A DNA stretch of 6,889 nt from CAVZLD01 sp964522605 (GCA_964522605.1 CAZFWV010000361.1:1-6889), one strand, 5' to 3'. Shown: positions 1 through 6,553, numbered from the stretch's first letter. A program made the numbers and translations. Notes: generated by a model from the sequence alone, not told the origin.

Positions 1-71
1 GGATAAAACTCGGCCGCGGTAAGCTGCGCGGTGAGCAACGCCAAGACGAGCACAACAACTACGTTTTTCAT
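1..71 (-). CDS. Secreted protein, N-terminal fragment (runs off the window)
   Basis: The ATG is at 69-71 on the minus strand and 23 codons are visible before the window edge. They read MKNVVVVLVLALLTAQLTAA followed by EFY. This is a textbook Sec signal peptide: one lysine, a run of V/L/A, then a small-residue region (TAA) before a likely cleavage site. A purine-rich GAAGGG lies 6 nt upstream of the ATG and could be a modest ribosome binding site. The gene has the same direction as the large sulfatase gene and follows it, with about 335 bp between stop and start today, 123 bp of which is a mobile element. Co-transcription is possible but unproven. The mature protein is outside the window, so no function can be given. 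Confidence 0.7.
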   Translation of the reverse strand, partial: MKNVVVVLVLALLTAQLTAAEFY

Positions 72-148
72 CTCGAACCCTTCGTCGTGATACTCCTGGT
101 GAAATCCTCGTCGGTGAGTCTGCGGTCTGAGGCTCCCCGCATCGGACG

Positions 149-177
149 AACGTACAGGCTGGAACTCACAGAGTCAA
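149..177 (-). promoter_or_regulatory. Weak sigma-70-like promoter candidate for the left-edge gene
   Basis: On the minus strand a TTGACT (-35 like, 172-177) is separated by exactly 17 nt from TACGTT (-10 like, 149-154). The -35 box is good and the -10 box poor. It would start transcription roughly 70 nt before the ATG at 71. Planctomycete promoters are poorly defined, so this is only a candidate. The rest of 72-281 shows no other feature I can support. Confidence 0.25.
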
Positions 178-281
178 GGATTCTCGGCCGGATTGCCGTG
201 GTTTTCGGAACATCGCCGCAACTGGATGTTCAGCTTCTGAATCACGAGAGCTCACAGACCTACGCTGTATCCTGTCATCGT

Positions 282-422
282 TGGCGATTCTTGAAGTTGC
301 CCGTAGCCGAATTCGTGAGAATTCGGAGATCTCTAGCAGGGTGGACCCAGCGACAAAGCCCCCGAATTCTCACGAATCCGGCTACGAACTAACGAAATGT
401 GCAACTTCAAAACTGGCGATTC
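282..422. repeat. 9-bp target-site duplication around copy 1
   Basis: TGGCGATTC occurs at 282-290 and again at 414-422, immediately outside the 123-bp element. Joining the outer flanks through one copy restores GGCGATTCGCC, a small palindrome, as the presumed empty site. Confidence 0.85.
291..413. mobile_element. MITE-like 123-bp non-coding mobile element, copy 1
   Basis: The element sits between perfect 9-bp direct repeats (TGGCGATTC at 282-290 and 414-422). The ends form an inverted repeat, TTGAAGTTGC at 291-300 and GCAACTTCAA at 401-410. Inside are two 24-bp inverted arms, 303-326 and 362-385 (GTAGCCGAATTC... and its near complement, one mismatch), around a 35-bp spacer. It encodes no protein, so it would have to be moved by a transposase encoded elsewhere. 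The right end overlaps the last bases and the stop codon of the sulfatase gene. Length and architecture equal those of the copy at 6691-6813. The exact ends are uncertain by one base, because the left lead-in is 12 bp here and 13 bp in the other copy. The transposase family is unknown; 9-bp duplications occur in several families. Confidence 0.85.
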
Positions 423-3400
423 GCCTGTCTCTTGAGTTCTTCCAGCGAAATGATCGGCTTGCGCGCTGCATCGGGGATTGCGGGGCGATTCGAAGTCGCG
501 CCGGGTAACGCATAGAAAAAGCTGACCGCGGAATACCCGAGCAAGTCCCAGGGATTCCTTTGGTCGACCCCCGGTGAGGCTTCCATGTCGAACACCAAGC
601 GTTCCTGGAACGGAATGGCGTCTAGACTGCGAATGCGCGTGCAGATATTGAAACCTTGCGTCCGAGGTGCATCGGTTGACCCAACGCGAACATTTGCCAA
701 AAACGGATGGGAGAATTGGTCTTCTTTCGTCGGGACAACGCCTCCAGCCCAGCCGTAGTAGTCCTCTGTACCGGTGCCAAAGTGGTCGGGGAACTTCTGC
801 GCATAAGACTCGTCGACGTAGATCTTCTCGTCCCCCTCGCCCCACCAACCTGTGGTTGGATTGAAGACCGTCCAGGAATCTCCGACAAACACGCCCTGGC
901 CTCGAATGTCAATGAAGTTCCAATCGACGAATTTATTGCCCGGCAGTATCTCGTCACCGCGCCAGCGAGCAAAGAAATACATCGATCTTGGGTCCCATTC
1001 CCAGGGACTGGTGTGCGCGATCAGATTCACATTCACGGGTTGGGAACCGAGATTCTCGAGACACACCCGCGTCTTCTCTTGGTACGGCATCACCCAGCGA
1101 CAGATGAACTTACCGTCGGATGTCACCGTACGGGTCCACGTCTGAAAAGGAACGATCTGCTCTGCGCTACTGAAAAAATCGCCGATTGGACACCATACGG
1201 TCTGCACACCATCGAAGCTGATTTTGAGAACCGTGGATCGCAGCAACTGGGGGTTCGTCCTGATTTCGTCTGGGTCCAAATGAATCTCGAGTTGCCGGAT
1301 GGCCGCATTGTTGTTTGTTGGCTCAACCGTTGCCGATTCACCGGCGCGTAACGTGGCAGCGGTCTGGAACTGGAGAACCTTCCCTTCTTCGACGGTCGGC
1401 GGCTTCAAGAGTCTTTGTTCGACGGCGGACAATGCCGAAGCAGAAACAGCGTCCGGATCACGGCGATACGTCTGGACGGAAGTCCCCGGCGGATAGGCAC
1501 GATAATTCACGATGTAGTAAAAGGGCTTGTCGTCCAGAGTGATTTTGCACTGTTTCGCGAATGGAATCGGCAGATACAGATTCCCTGCCCTGGCCGTGAA
1601 ACCTGCCAAGGGCGATGGCACGACAAACGCGTTTTGCGGCGACGGCTTCGGTCCGTACGTGTCGGGCCATTCGTTCCGCGTCAATAACTCGATGAACACG
1701 CAATCGATCGTGGGGGTGGCTTCGCCGTCTAGATAGATCCGAATCCTGGGCCCCACGCGATTATCCAGGCCGTAATAGAAGAATGGGGTCCAGAATTTCA
1801 CCAGGCATCCCGGACCTTCGTGTTCCATGATTACCCATTCGGTCCGTCCATCGTTCACTTCCGTACGGAGGAATCCAACGCCATCGGAGTCAGCGAACCA
1901 ACCGTCGACTCCCTGTTCGGGCTGATCACGAGCCACCGACTTGCGATTGTAACTGCTGGCCTGAAGCTGCCGGTACGCCAACTCCGGATATCGAGCCAAG
2001 GCATTCAGGTCGGTCATCTCCTGCAGAAGTGACTCGCAAGAGATCAATGGAGTTCGCCGTTCGACTGCCGCCGTCGACGCAATCGCATCTTTGGGCAGCG
2101 ATTGATTCCACTCAAGCACCCGCTGTTTCAATCTCTCGGCGATGCGCGGATTCCTCTCAACCAGGTTGGTTTCTTCACGCACATCCCGATCCAGATTGAA
2201 GAGTTGAGTGTTCGAGCCGTCGACGTTCGTCAAGAGCTTCCATGCGCCGTCGCGAACTGCGAGGTCTGGGTTGGGTGAATCCTCAGGACCTGGTCGATCG
2301 GGTGGACGTCGCCAGAACAGGGGACTGCTCCGTTGCGCATCCGAGATACCGAGCAATGCCGCGAGTAGATCTTCGCCGTCGCACTGATAGTTTTCGGGGG
2401 GCGAAAGGTGTGCCAGCGTAATCAGCGACGCAACCAGGTCGATACTCGAAACAATGGTCGATGAGTTGGTTGTCCCCTCCACTCCATCTTCCATCAGACC
2501 CGGCGCCCACACGATCAACGGACTACGAATACCTCCTTCGAACAGATTCCCTTTACTGCCACGCAGAGGCGTGCTACTCCCGGCACCGGGCTCAGGGCCG
2601 TTATCGCTGGCAACCAGAATCATTGTGTTCTCGCGGAGTTGCGGATCGCTGCGGATCTGTTCGAACAACGGCCCCAGTTGTTCATCCATGGTCTTGAGCA
2701 CGGCGTGATATCGCGCGCGTTTCGACGGTTCACTTCGCTGGCTGGCGGGTGGATAGAACGGCGAGTGGACGTCATCTGGCCAAACGTTTATGTAGAAGCG
2801 TTTTCCTGCTTCTGCCGCTTCGTCGATGAATTCGATCGCCCGGTCCGAAAATCGCTTGGTGATCACCGATCGATCTTCCCATTCGATCGGACCGCGCCCC
2901 AGGCTTGCACTTCCCAAGTCGTGTCGACGTGGCGGTTGATCATTTCCGCCGTAACAAAGGGGAAGCACGCGCGGTCCGAGACCCTCGAAGTTGGTCAGCG
3001 ACGCATCAAACCCATATTCGGTAATCAGCGGAGCCTCGCCGACGTCCCGCTGGCCTCCCATGTGCCACTTGCCAAAATGTCCCACATGGTATCCGGCGTC
3101 CGCAAACAAGCGGGGCAAGGTCACCACACTCGGATCAAGCCAATCCACGATGCCTCGCTTCCGGTTGGCTTCGCGTTCGGCAAGAAATGAAGTGATGCGA
3201 TGCCGCGCCGGATAATTGCCCGTTGTCAGTGCCGTACGAGACGGCGAGCAAATGGGCGAATTGACGTAGAAGTTCGTGAATCGCAATCCTTCACTTGCCA
3301 ACTGATCGATGTTGGGGGTCGAGACCGCCTTCCCCCCGAAGCACGACAAATCGCTCCACCCCATGTCGTCGATGAACACGACCAGGACATTGGGGGCTGG

Positions 3401-4783
3401 CTTTCCGGCGCGGTGCAATTCGGGCATCCCATACACACGCCGCTCATCTTTCTGCTCTTCCATCCATGCCATCAATGTGGATCGCATCCGTTCGAGTGAA
3501 TCCTGCCACTGAGGGTCGCCCGCCAGATTCTTCGTCTCCTGCGGATCGGCCGCCAGGTCATACAATTCCTCCGCCGGTCGCTGTCGATAGCGCTGAATCT
3601 TGTGCGCCGCGTCGGGGCTGGATTTTGCCTTCTCGACCCAACTGGGCCAGTAGGGCGAGTCGCGCTGGACCTTCGTAATATGAGACGCGAACACAAACTC
3701 CGGATGCAGATTCAGAATGTATTTGAAGCGTGAGTCGCGGACGCTGCGCGATGGATAGACGTTGTAATTGCCGTCGCCACTGTGTGTGGTGAAGATCTGA
3801 CCACGATGAGTGGTCCGTTCACCGGTAAGCACGGGCAGGAACGATCGACCGTCCAGGTGGTCGGGCGCGCTGCCGCCTGCTGCTTCGATCAGTGTCGGCA
3901 GCAGATCGACCCACGACACCATCGCATCCGTCCGCACTCCGGCAGCGATGTGCTCCGGCCACACGGCAACCATCGGCGTTCGAATGCCGTCATCGTATAA
4001 GTTCCACTTGCCGAAGGGCCACTGCGCGCCATGATCGCTCGTGTGGACGAACAGAGTATTGGCTCCCAGCTTCCGGTATGCAGCGTCAAATACCTGTCCA
4101 AACTCGTCATCCATGATGCGAACTGCCTGGTAGTACATCGCCCGGGCATGACGTGTTTCCTGGGTCTCCACATGGGTATCCGGAATCCGGATCGCTTCGG
4201 CGTCGATACTCGTGGGCTCGGGCCACGGAACGTGTGGCCAGTTGGTTCCCACGAACAGGCACAGCGGCCGGTCATCCTGGCGTGCCTCGAGCCACTTGAT
4301 CGCTTCGCCAACCGCCACGTCGTCGTGGTATGTGTAATGCCGCGCCAGATCGAATCCATATTCCGGCGTTTGTGTGTAGTGGCCGACTTTCCCGAAGGCA
4401 ACGACCTCGTATCCCAAATCGTGAAAATACGCGGGCAGCTTCTTGATCTGATCTCGCGGTCGCGAATGATTACGTTCCGCTCCATTTCGCGCGGGCATTA
4501 ACCCGGTCAACAACGCCGCTCGACTGGGAGCACACGAGGGTGATGCGACATACGCCTGGTCGAACGTCATGCCGCGCTCGGCAATCCGCTCCATGTTAGG
4601 CGTAACCATGTCGGTGGAACCGTAGAGCGATGAATCGCTGAGCGTGTGGTCATCCGACAGAAAGACTACGATATGGGGGCGACTTCCTGCCGCTGCGGTT
4701 GCCGACAGGATGACAGCCAGACATGTGGAAATACATCCAGAAAGGAAATTGGAACCAGCGACACGCGGAATGTGATTGCTCAT
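407..4783 (-). CDS. Secreted tri-modular enzyme: sulfatase + sulfatase + DUF2961/GH172-like glycosidase
   Basis: This 1458-residue exported protein should hydrolyse sulfate esters (or sulfamates) and a glycosidic bond on a sulfated polysaccharide. The start at 4783 is chosen because GGAGG lies 4 nt upstream and a signal peptide follows at once (residues 1-32, hydrophobic core around 18-29, AAA before the cleavage site); the upstream in-frame ATG at 4870 would bury the signal peptide behind 29 residues. Domains in order: sulfatase 1 (about 36-450), sulfatase 2 (463-900) and DUF2961/GH172-like (about 912-1430). The linkers are short, and no internal signal peptide or start precedes domain 2, which argues for a real fusion. 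Each sulfatase needs formylglycine conversion by a maturation enzyme not in this window. The final codons CAG-TTT-TGA derive from mobile element copy 1. Substrate and gene name are unknown. Confidence 0.93.
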   Translation of the reverse strand: MSNHIPRVAGSNFLSGCISTCLAVILSATAAAGSRPHIVVFLSDDHTLSDSSLYGSTDMVTPNMERIAERGMTFDQAYVASPSCAPSRAALLTGLMPARNGAERNHSRPRDQIKKLPAYFHDLGYEVVAFGKVGHYTQTPEYGFDLARHYTYHDDVAVGEAIKWLEARQDDRPLCLFVGTNWPHVPWPEPTSIDAEAIRIPDTHVETQETRHARAMYYQAVRIMDDEFGQVFDAAYRKLGANTLFVHTSDHGAQWPFGKWNLYDDGIRTPMVAVWPEHIAAGVRTDAMVSWVDLLPTLIEAAGGSAPDHLDGRSFLPVLTGERTTHRGQIFTTHSGDGNYNVYPSRSVRDSRFKYILNLHPEFVFASHITKVQRDSPYWPSWVEKAKSSPDAAHKIQRYRQRPAEELYDLAADPQETKNLAGDPQWQDSLERMRSTLMAWMEEQKDERRVYGMPELHRAGKPAPNVLVVFIDDMGWSDLSCFGGKAVSTPNIDQLASEGLRFTNFYVNSPICSPSRTALTTGNYPARHRITSFLAEREANRKRGIVDWLDPSVVTLPRLFADAGYHVGHFGKWHMGGQRDVGEAPLITEYGFDASLTNFEGLGPRVLPLCYGGNDQPPRRHDLGSASLGRGPIEWEDRSVITKRFSDRAIEFIDEAAEAGKRFYINVWPDDVHSPFYPPASQRSEPSKRARYHAVLKTMDEQLGPLFEQIRSDPQLRENTMILVASDNGPEPGAGSSTPLRGSKGNLFEGGIRSPLIVWAPGLMEDGVEGTTNSSTIVSSIDLVASLITLAHLSPPENYQCDGEDLLAALLGISDAQRSSPLFWRRPPDRPGPEDSPNPDLAVRDGAWKLLTNVDGSNTQLFNLDRDVREETNLVERNPRIAERLKQRVLEWNQSLPKDAIASTAAVERRTPLISCESLLQEMTDLNALARYPELAYRQLQASSYNRKSVARDQPEQGVDGWFADSDGVGFLRTEVNDGRTEWVIMEHEGPGCLVKFWTPFFYYGLDNRVGPRIRIYLDGEATPTIDCVFIELLTRNEWPDTYGPKPSPQNAFVVPSPLAGFTARAGNLYLPIPFAKQCKITLDDKPFYYIVNYRAYPPGTSVQTYRRDPDAVSASALSAVEQRLLKPPTVEEGKVLQFQTAATLRAGESATVEPTNNNAAIRQLEIHLDPDEIRTNPQLLRSTVLKISFDGVQTVWCPIGDFFSSAEQIVPFQTWTRTVTSDGKFICRWVMPYQEKTRVCLENLGSQPVNVNLIAHTSPWEWDPRSMYFFARWRGDEILPGNKFVDWNFIDIRGQGVFVGDSWTVFNPTTGWWGEGDEKIYVDESYAQKFPDHFGTGTEDYYGWAGGVVPTKEDQFSHPFLANVRVGSTDAPRTQGFNICTRIRSLDAIPFQERLVFDMEASPGVDQRNPWDLLGYSAVSFFYALPGATSNRPAIPDAARKPIISLEELKRQANRQF
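494..2050 (-). other. Domain: DUF2961 / GH172-like (residues 912-1430)
   Basis: The module opens with SCESLLQEMTDLNALARYP and QASSYNRKSV, typical of the start of DUF2961 proteins, and continues with GPGCLVKFWTP, RIRIYLDGEATP and YYIVNYRAYP. Its hallmarks are GWWGEGDEKIYVD (1312-1324) and FGTGTEDYYGWA (1335-1346). From memory, characterised members (GH172) act on alpha-fructofuranosides or arabinofuranosides with two catalytic glutamates about 21 residues apart; E1319 and E1340 here are exactly 21 apart and lie in these motifs. That makes an active furanosidase plausible, but the substrate is unknown. The segment at about 1100-1160 looks like an insertion or linker. Confidence 0.85.
2084..3397 (-). 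other. Domain: type I sulfatase 2, arylsulfatase-like (residues 463-900)
   Basis: This domain begins with the typical mature sulfatase start APNVLVVFIDDMGWSD (metal ligands D472, D473) only about 12 residues after the end of domain 1. It carries CSPSRTALTTG (C512 to become formylglycine, R516), GKWHMG (K572, H574), H673, ASDNGPEPG (D727, N728) and K744, so the catalytic set is complete. The closing block QLFNLDRDVREETNLVERNP (860-879) is the sulfatase C-terminal signature. It is only distantly similar to domain 1, so it is not a recent tandem copy. Its target sulfate position cannot be read from sequence. Confidence 0.92.
3434..4678 (-). other. Domain: type I sulfatase 1, sulfamidase-like (residues 36-450)
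   Basis: Visible active-site elements are the metal-binding SDDH (D44, D45), the formylglycine motif CAPSRAALLTG (C84 to be converted, R88), GKVGHY (K132, H135), H184 in NWPHVPW, and TSDHG with D250 and H251, followed by K259. Nothing essential appears to be missing. The stretch TSDHG...GKWNLYDDGIRTPMVAVWP resembles, from memory, the heparan N-sulfatase (sulfamidase) branch more than the arylsulfatase A branch. The domain ends with the usual ELYDLAADPQETKNLAGDP block (406-424). The subfamily assignment is a judgement by eye; the sulfatase fold itself is secure. Confidence 0.9.
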
Positions 4784-4787
4784 GGAA

Positions 4788-4792
4788 CCTCC
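4788..4792 (-). promoter_or_regulatory. Ribosome binding site that fixes the sulfatase start
   Basis: GGAGG on the minus strand, 4 nt before the ATG at 4783. The spacing is a little short but the core is perfect, and no comparable site precedes the upstream in-frame ATGs at 4870 and 4822. Confidence 0.7.
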
Positions 4793-4956
4793 GCCGTAAT
4801 CTACGAGAGAAAACGACACCATGATACCCGTTCGCAGGGCGGAAACCAAAAGGGGGCTGAATTCTTGCATTCTCGCCCAGAAGGCGGCCTATGGGTGTCG
4901 TCGAATCCGAAGGATTGTACGTGTTTAGCCTGCATGCATTGGACAAAGTTCGCTTC

Positions 4957-5021
4957 GTAGCCGAATTCGTGAGAATTCGGATCGCACCTACGAGCCTCCG
5001 AAGTCTCACGACTTCGGCTAC
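4957..5021. repeat. Palindromic repeat core, diverged copy 2 of the same family
   Basis: Two 24-bp arms, 4957-4980 and 4998-5021, are inverted relative to each other around a 17-bp spacer. The left arm is identical to the left arms of the two full elements. The right arm is a variant with GAAGTC/GACTTC in place of GAATTC/GAATTC. The spacer shares CCTACGAG with the spacer of the 6691-6813 copy in the same orientation. The outer TTGAAGTTGC-type ends and a 9-bp direct repeat are not recognisable, so this is either an old decayed copy or a core-only subfamily. It lies between the two divergent genes. Confidence 0.8.
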
Positions 5022-5151
5022 ATACGGGAAAATTCAGTGATAAATCGCAGTGCACGCGGGCTAAGAACATACGAAGGATTCTTCAACTATGCCGCAACTT
5101 TGTTGCAGACTTCCGACCAAGCATTAAGCTAAAGGCAGTTGCCCGAGACGA

Positions 5152-5180
5152 TTGTGAACCGCTTGCACCATGGGGACAAT
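5152..5180 (+). promoter_or_regulatory. Weak sigma-70-like promoter candidate for the propeller gene
   Basis: TTGTGA (5152-5157) and GACAAT (5175-5180) are separated by 17 nt; each matches four of six consensus positions. The predicted transcript would start about 75 nt before the GTG start. Support is by spacing and similarity only. Confidence 0.25.
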
Positions 5181-5250
5181 CGAGCCCGTCGATCAGGATT
5201 CTGTAAACTTGAGGCGGCGCGACGATCACGATGCGTTCGGTGATTTGCTC

Positions 5251-5256
5251 AAGGAG
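5251..5256 (+). promoter_or_regulatory. Ribosome binding site that decides the GTG start at 5264
   Basis: AAGGAG lies 7 nt before the GTG at 5264, an ideal spacing. It lies inside the reading frame if the ATG at 5231 is used, and is 16 nt from the ATG at 5273, so it favours GTG. Confidence 0.7.
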
Positions 5257-5263
5257 CCACGAT

Positions 5264-6553
5264 GTGAGACGTATGATTTGGACACTTGCCATCATCGGAC
5301 TGTTAGTCCACTCGGCCGCTGCGGAAAACTGGCCTCGTTTTCGTGGCCCAACGGGGCAAGGCATCTCGCAAGAGATAAACCTGCCGACTCACTGGACGGA
5401 AGACACGAATGTCGCCTGGAAAGTCCGCGTTGCTGGGCTCGGCTGGTCCTCGCCCATCGTCTGGAATGACTTCGTCTTCGTCACGTCGGCAACCAATGAG
5501 GGCGCCGACTGTCATGTCATGGCGATCAACCGAAGGACCGGGGAAACGATCTGGGACACGATCGTGCTGCAGCAAGCGCCCGAGCGCAAAGAAGGAAAGA
5601 ACTCATACGCCACACCAACGCCTGTCACCGACGGCGAGCGAGTCTATGCAGTGTTCGGCGATGGGAGCATCGTCGCCGTTGGCTTTGACGGCAAGCTACG
5701 ATGGACCAATCGCGAGGTCAGGCATTACAGCCGTCACGGACTGGGTGCGTCGCCGATCCTCTTCAAAGATCGGCTGATCATGACCTACGACGGCAGCAAC
5801 CGGGTCGCCGTACCCGGTGACTGGCCTAACAATTCGGACGAAGAACGGCTGGGCTGGCAAATCCCCTGGGACCAAGCACAGATTGTTGCTCTGGACATCT
5901 CCACAGGAAAGCGAATCTGGACCGCTCGACGAGGAAAATCGCGAGTCGCCCACGCAACGCCCAATCTGCTCGAGCAGGAGGGAGAATTCCAGCTTGTGAG
6001 CACGGCGGGCGATGTGATCCAAGCGTTTGATCTGGATCGCGGCGAAAGACTGTGGACGGTCTACAGCAAGGGGGAGGGCGTTGTGCCGAGTCCGGTGATT
6101 GGAGATGGACTCGTTTTCACCTCTTCGGGATTCGAGGAAACGACGATTCGGACCGTCAAGGCAGACGGACGCGGGGACGTCACCGCAACGCATATCGCCT
6201 GGGAACAGCGATCGGGCGCGCCAACGCAGCCATCCATGCTGTTTGTTGCTCCGCATCTCTACGCGGTCAGTGATAACGGCGTCGTCTCGTGTTACGAGGC
6301 GCGCAGTGGCGAGATCGTTTGGAAGCAACGCGTGGGAGGCAACCACTGCGCCTCGCCCGTCTACGCGGATGGCAAGATCTACACACTCTCGGAGGAAGGT
6401 GAGACGGTTGTGTTCGAGACAGGACCGCAGTTCCAGCTGATCGCGCGGAATGCGTTGAACGAACGTTGCCAAGCCTCGATCGCAATCTCGCACGGGAATC
6501 TCTTCATTCGCACGGCCCAGCATTTGTACTGCATCGGCCAAGCCCCCCAATAG
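5264..6553 (+). CDS. Exported PQQ-like beta-propeller repeat protein
   Basis: The 429-residue protein starts at GTG because of the well-placed AAGGAG; the ATG at 5231 would add 11 residues in front of the signal peptide. Residues 1-20 (MRRM, a hydrophobic stretch, then HSAAA before ENW) form a Sec signal peptide. ENWPRFRGPTGQG (21-33) is a frequent mature start of planctomycete PQQ-like proteins. Propeller blades show as repeated G-x-x-x-W strands: W97 (GETIWD), W147 (GKLRWT), W219 (GKRIWT), W264 (GERLWT), W353 (GEIVWK), with W52 and W313 as weaker members, each followed by an SP/TP-x-x-x-x-x-G-x-x-Y/F pattern. This suggests seven or eight blades filling the whole mature protein. No catalytic or cofactor site is evident. 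It is not a clear BamB and probably acts as a periplasmic or surface binding or scaffold protein. It is transcribed away from the sulfatase gene. Confidence 0.9.
   Translation: MRRMIWTLAIIGLLVHSAAAENWPRFRGPTGQGISQEINLPTHWTEDTNVAWKVRVAGLGWSSPIVWNDFVFVTSATNEGADCHVMAINRRTGETIWDTIVLQQAPERKEGKNSYATPTPVTDGERVYAVFGDGSIVAVGFDGKLRWTNREVRHYSRHGLGASPILFKDRLIMTYDGSNRVAVPGDWPNNSDEERLGWQIPWDQAQIVALDISTGKRIWTARRGKSRVAHATPNLLEQEGEFQLVSTAGDVIQAFDLDRGERLWTVYSKGEGVVPSPVIGDGLVFTSSGFEETTIRTVKADGRGDVTATHIAWEQRSGAPTQPSMLFVAPHLYAVSDNGVVSCYEARSGEIVWKQRVGGNHCASPVYADGKIYTLSEEGETVVFETGPQFQLIARNALNERCQASIAISHGNLFIRTAQHLYCIGQAPQ

Larger units (their letters stand above)
4784..5263. other. Divergent intergenic region (480 bp)
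   Basis: This region separates the minus-strand sulfatase gene from the plus-strand propeller gene, so it should hold both promoters. It contains a palindromic repeat core (4957-5021), a small hairpin GCAAC-TTT-GTTGC (5094-5106), the hyphenated palindrome GAAG-GATT-CTTC (5072-5083) and TGCATGCA (4931-4938). I see no convincing gene, RNA gene or riboswitch. On the minus strand a TACAAT at 4914-4919 could be a -10 box but lacks a matching -35 box. Confidence 0.6.

Noticed and set aside
87..392. Open frames running through the palindromic repeats, also near 6379-6811, with peptides such as RSRIRENS or RILTNSATN
   Set aside because: They translate the repeat element itself and lack ribosome binding sites; the same peptides arise wherever the repeat occurs.
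3889..4485. Long frames overlapping the sulfatase gene in other frames and on the opposite strand
   Set aside because: They are shadows of a strongly supported coding region, with low-complexity Arg/Ser-rich composition and no domain motif.
4732..4743. Lipobox LSGC at sulfatase residues 14-17
   Set aside because: It lies before the main hydrophobic core of the signal peptide, so a lipoprotein signal is unlikely; a signal peptidase I site after AAA near residue 32 fits better.
4784..4870. Longer sulfatase start at the ATG at 4870 (29 extra residues)
   Set aside because: It places a non-signal-like sequence before the signal peptide and has no good ribosome binding site, whereas the ATG at 4783 has GGAGG 4 nt upstream.
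4914..4919. TACAAT as the -10 box of the sulfatase promoter
   Set aside because: No recognisable -35 box lies at 16-19 nt spacing and there is no extended -10 TG.
5231..5263. ATG at 5231 as start of the propeller gene
   Set aside because: No good ribosome binding site precedes it, and the AAGGAG at 5251 lies inside the added segment and fits the GTG at 5264.
5264..6553. Naming the propeller protein BamB
   Set aside because: It has PQQ-like blades, but no lipobox and no assembly-gene context; the opening motif is that of the broad planctomycete PQQ-like family.
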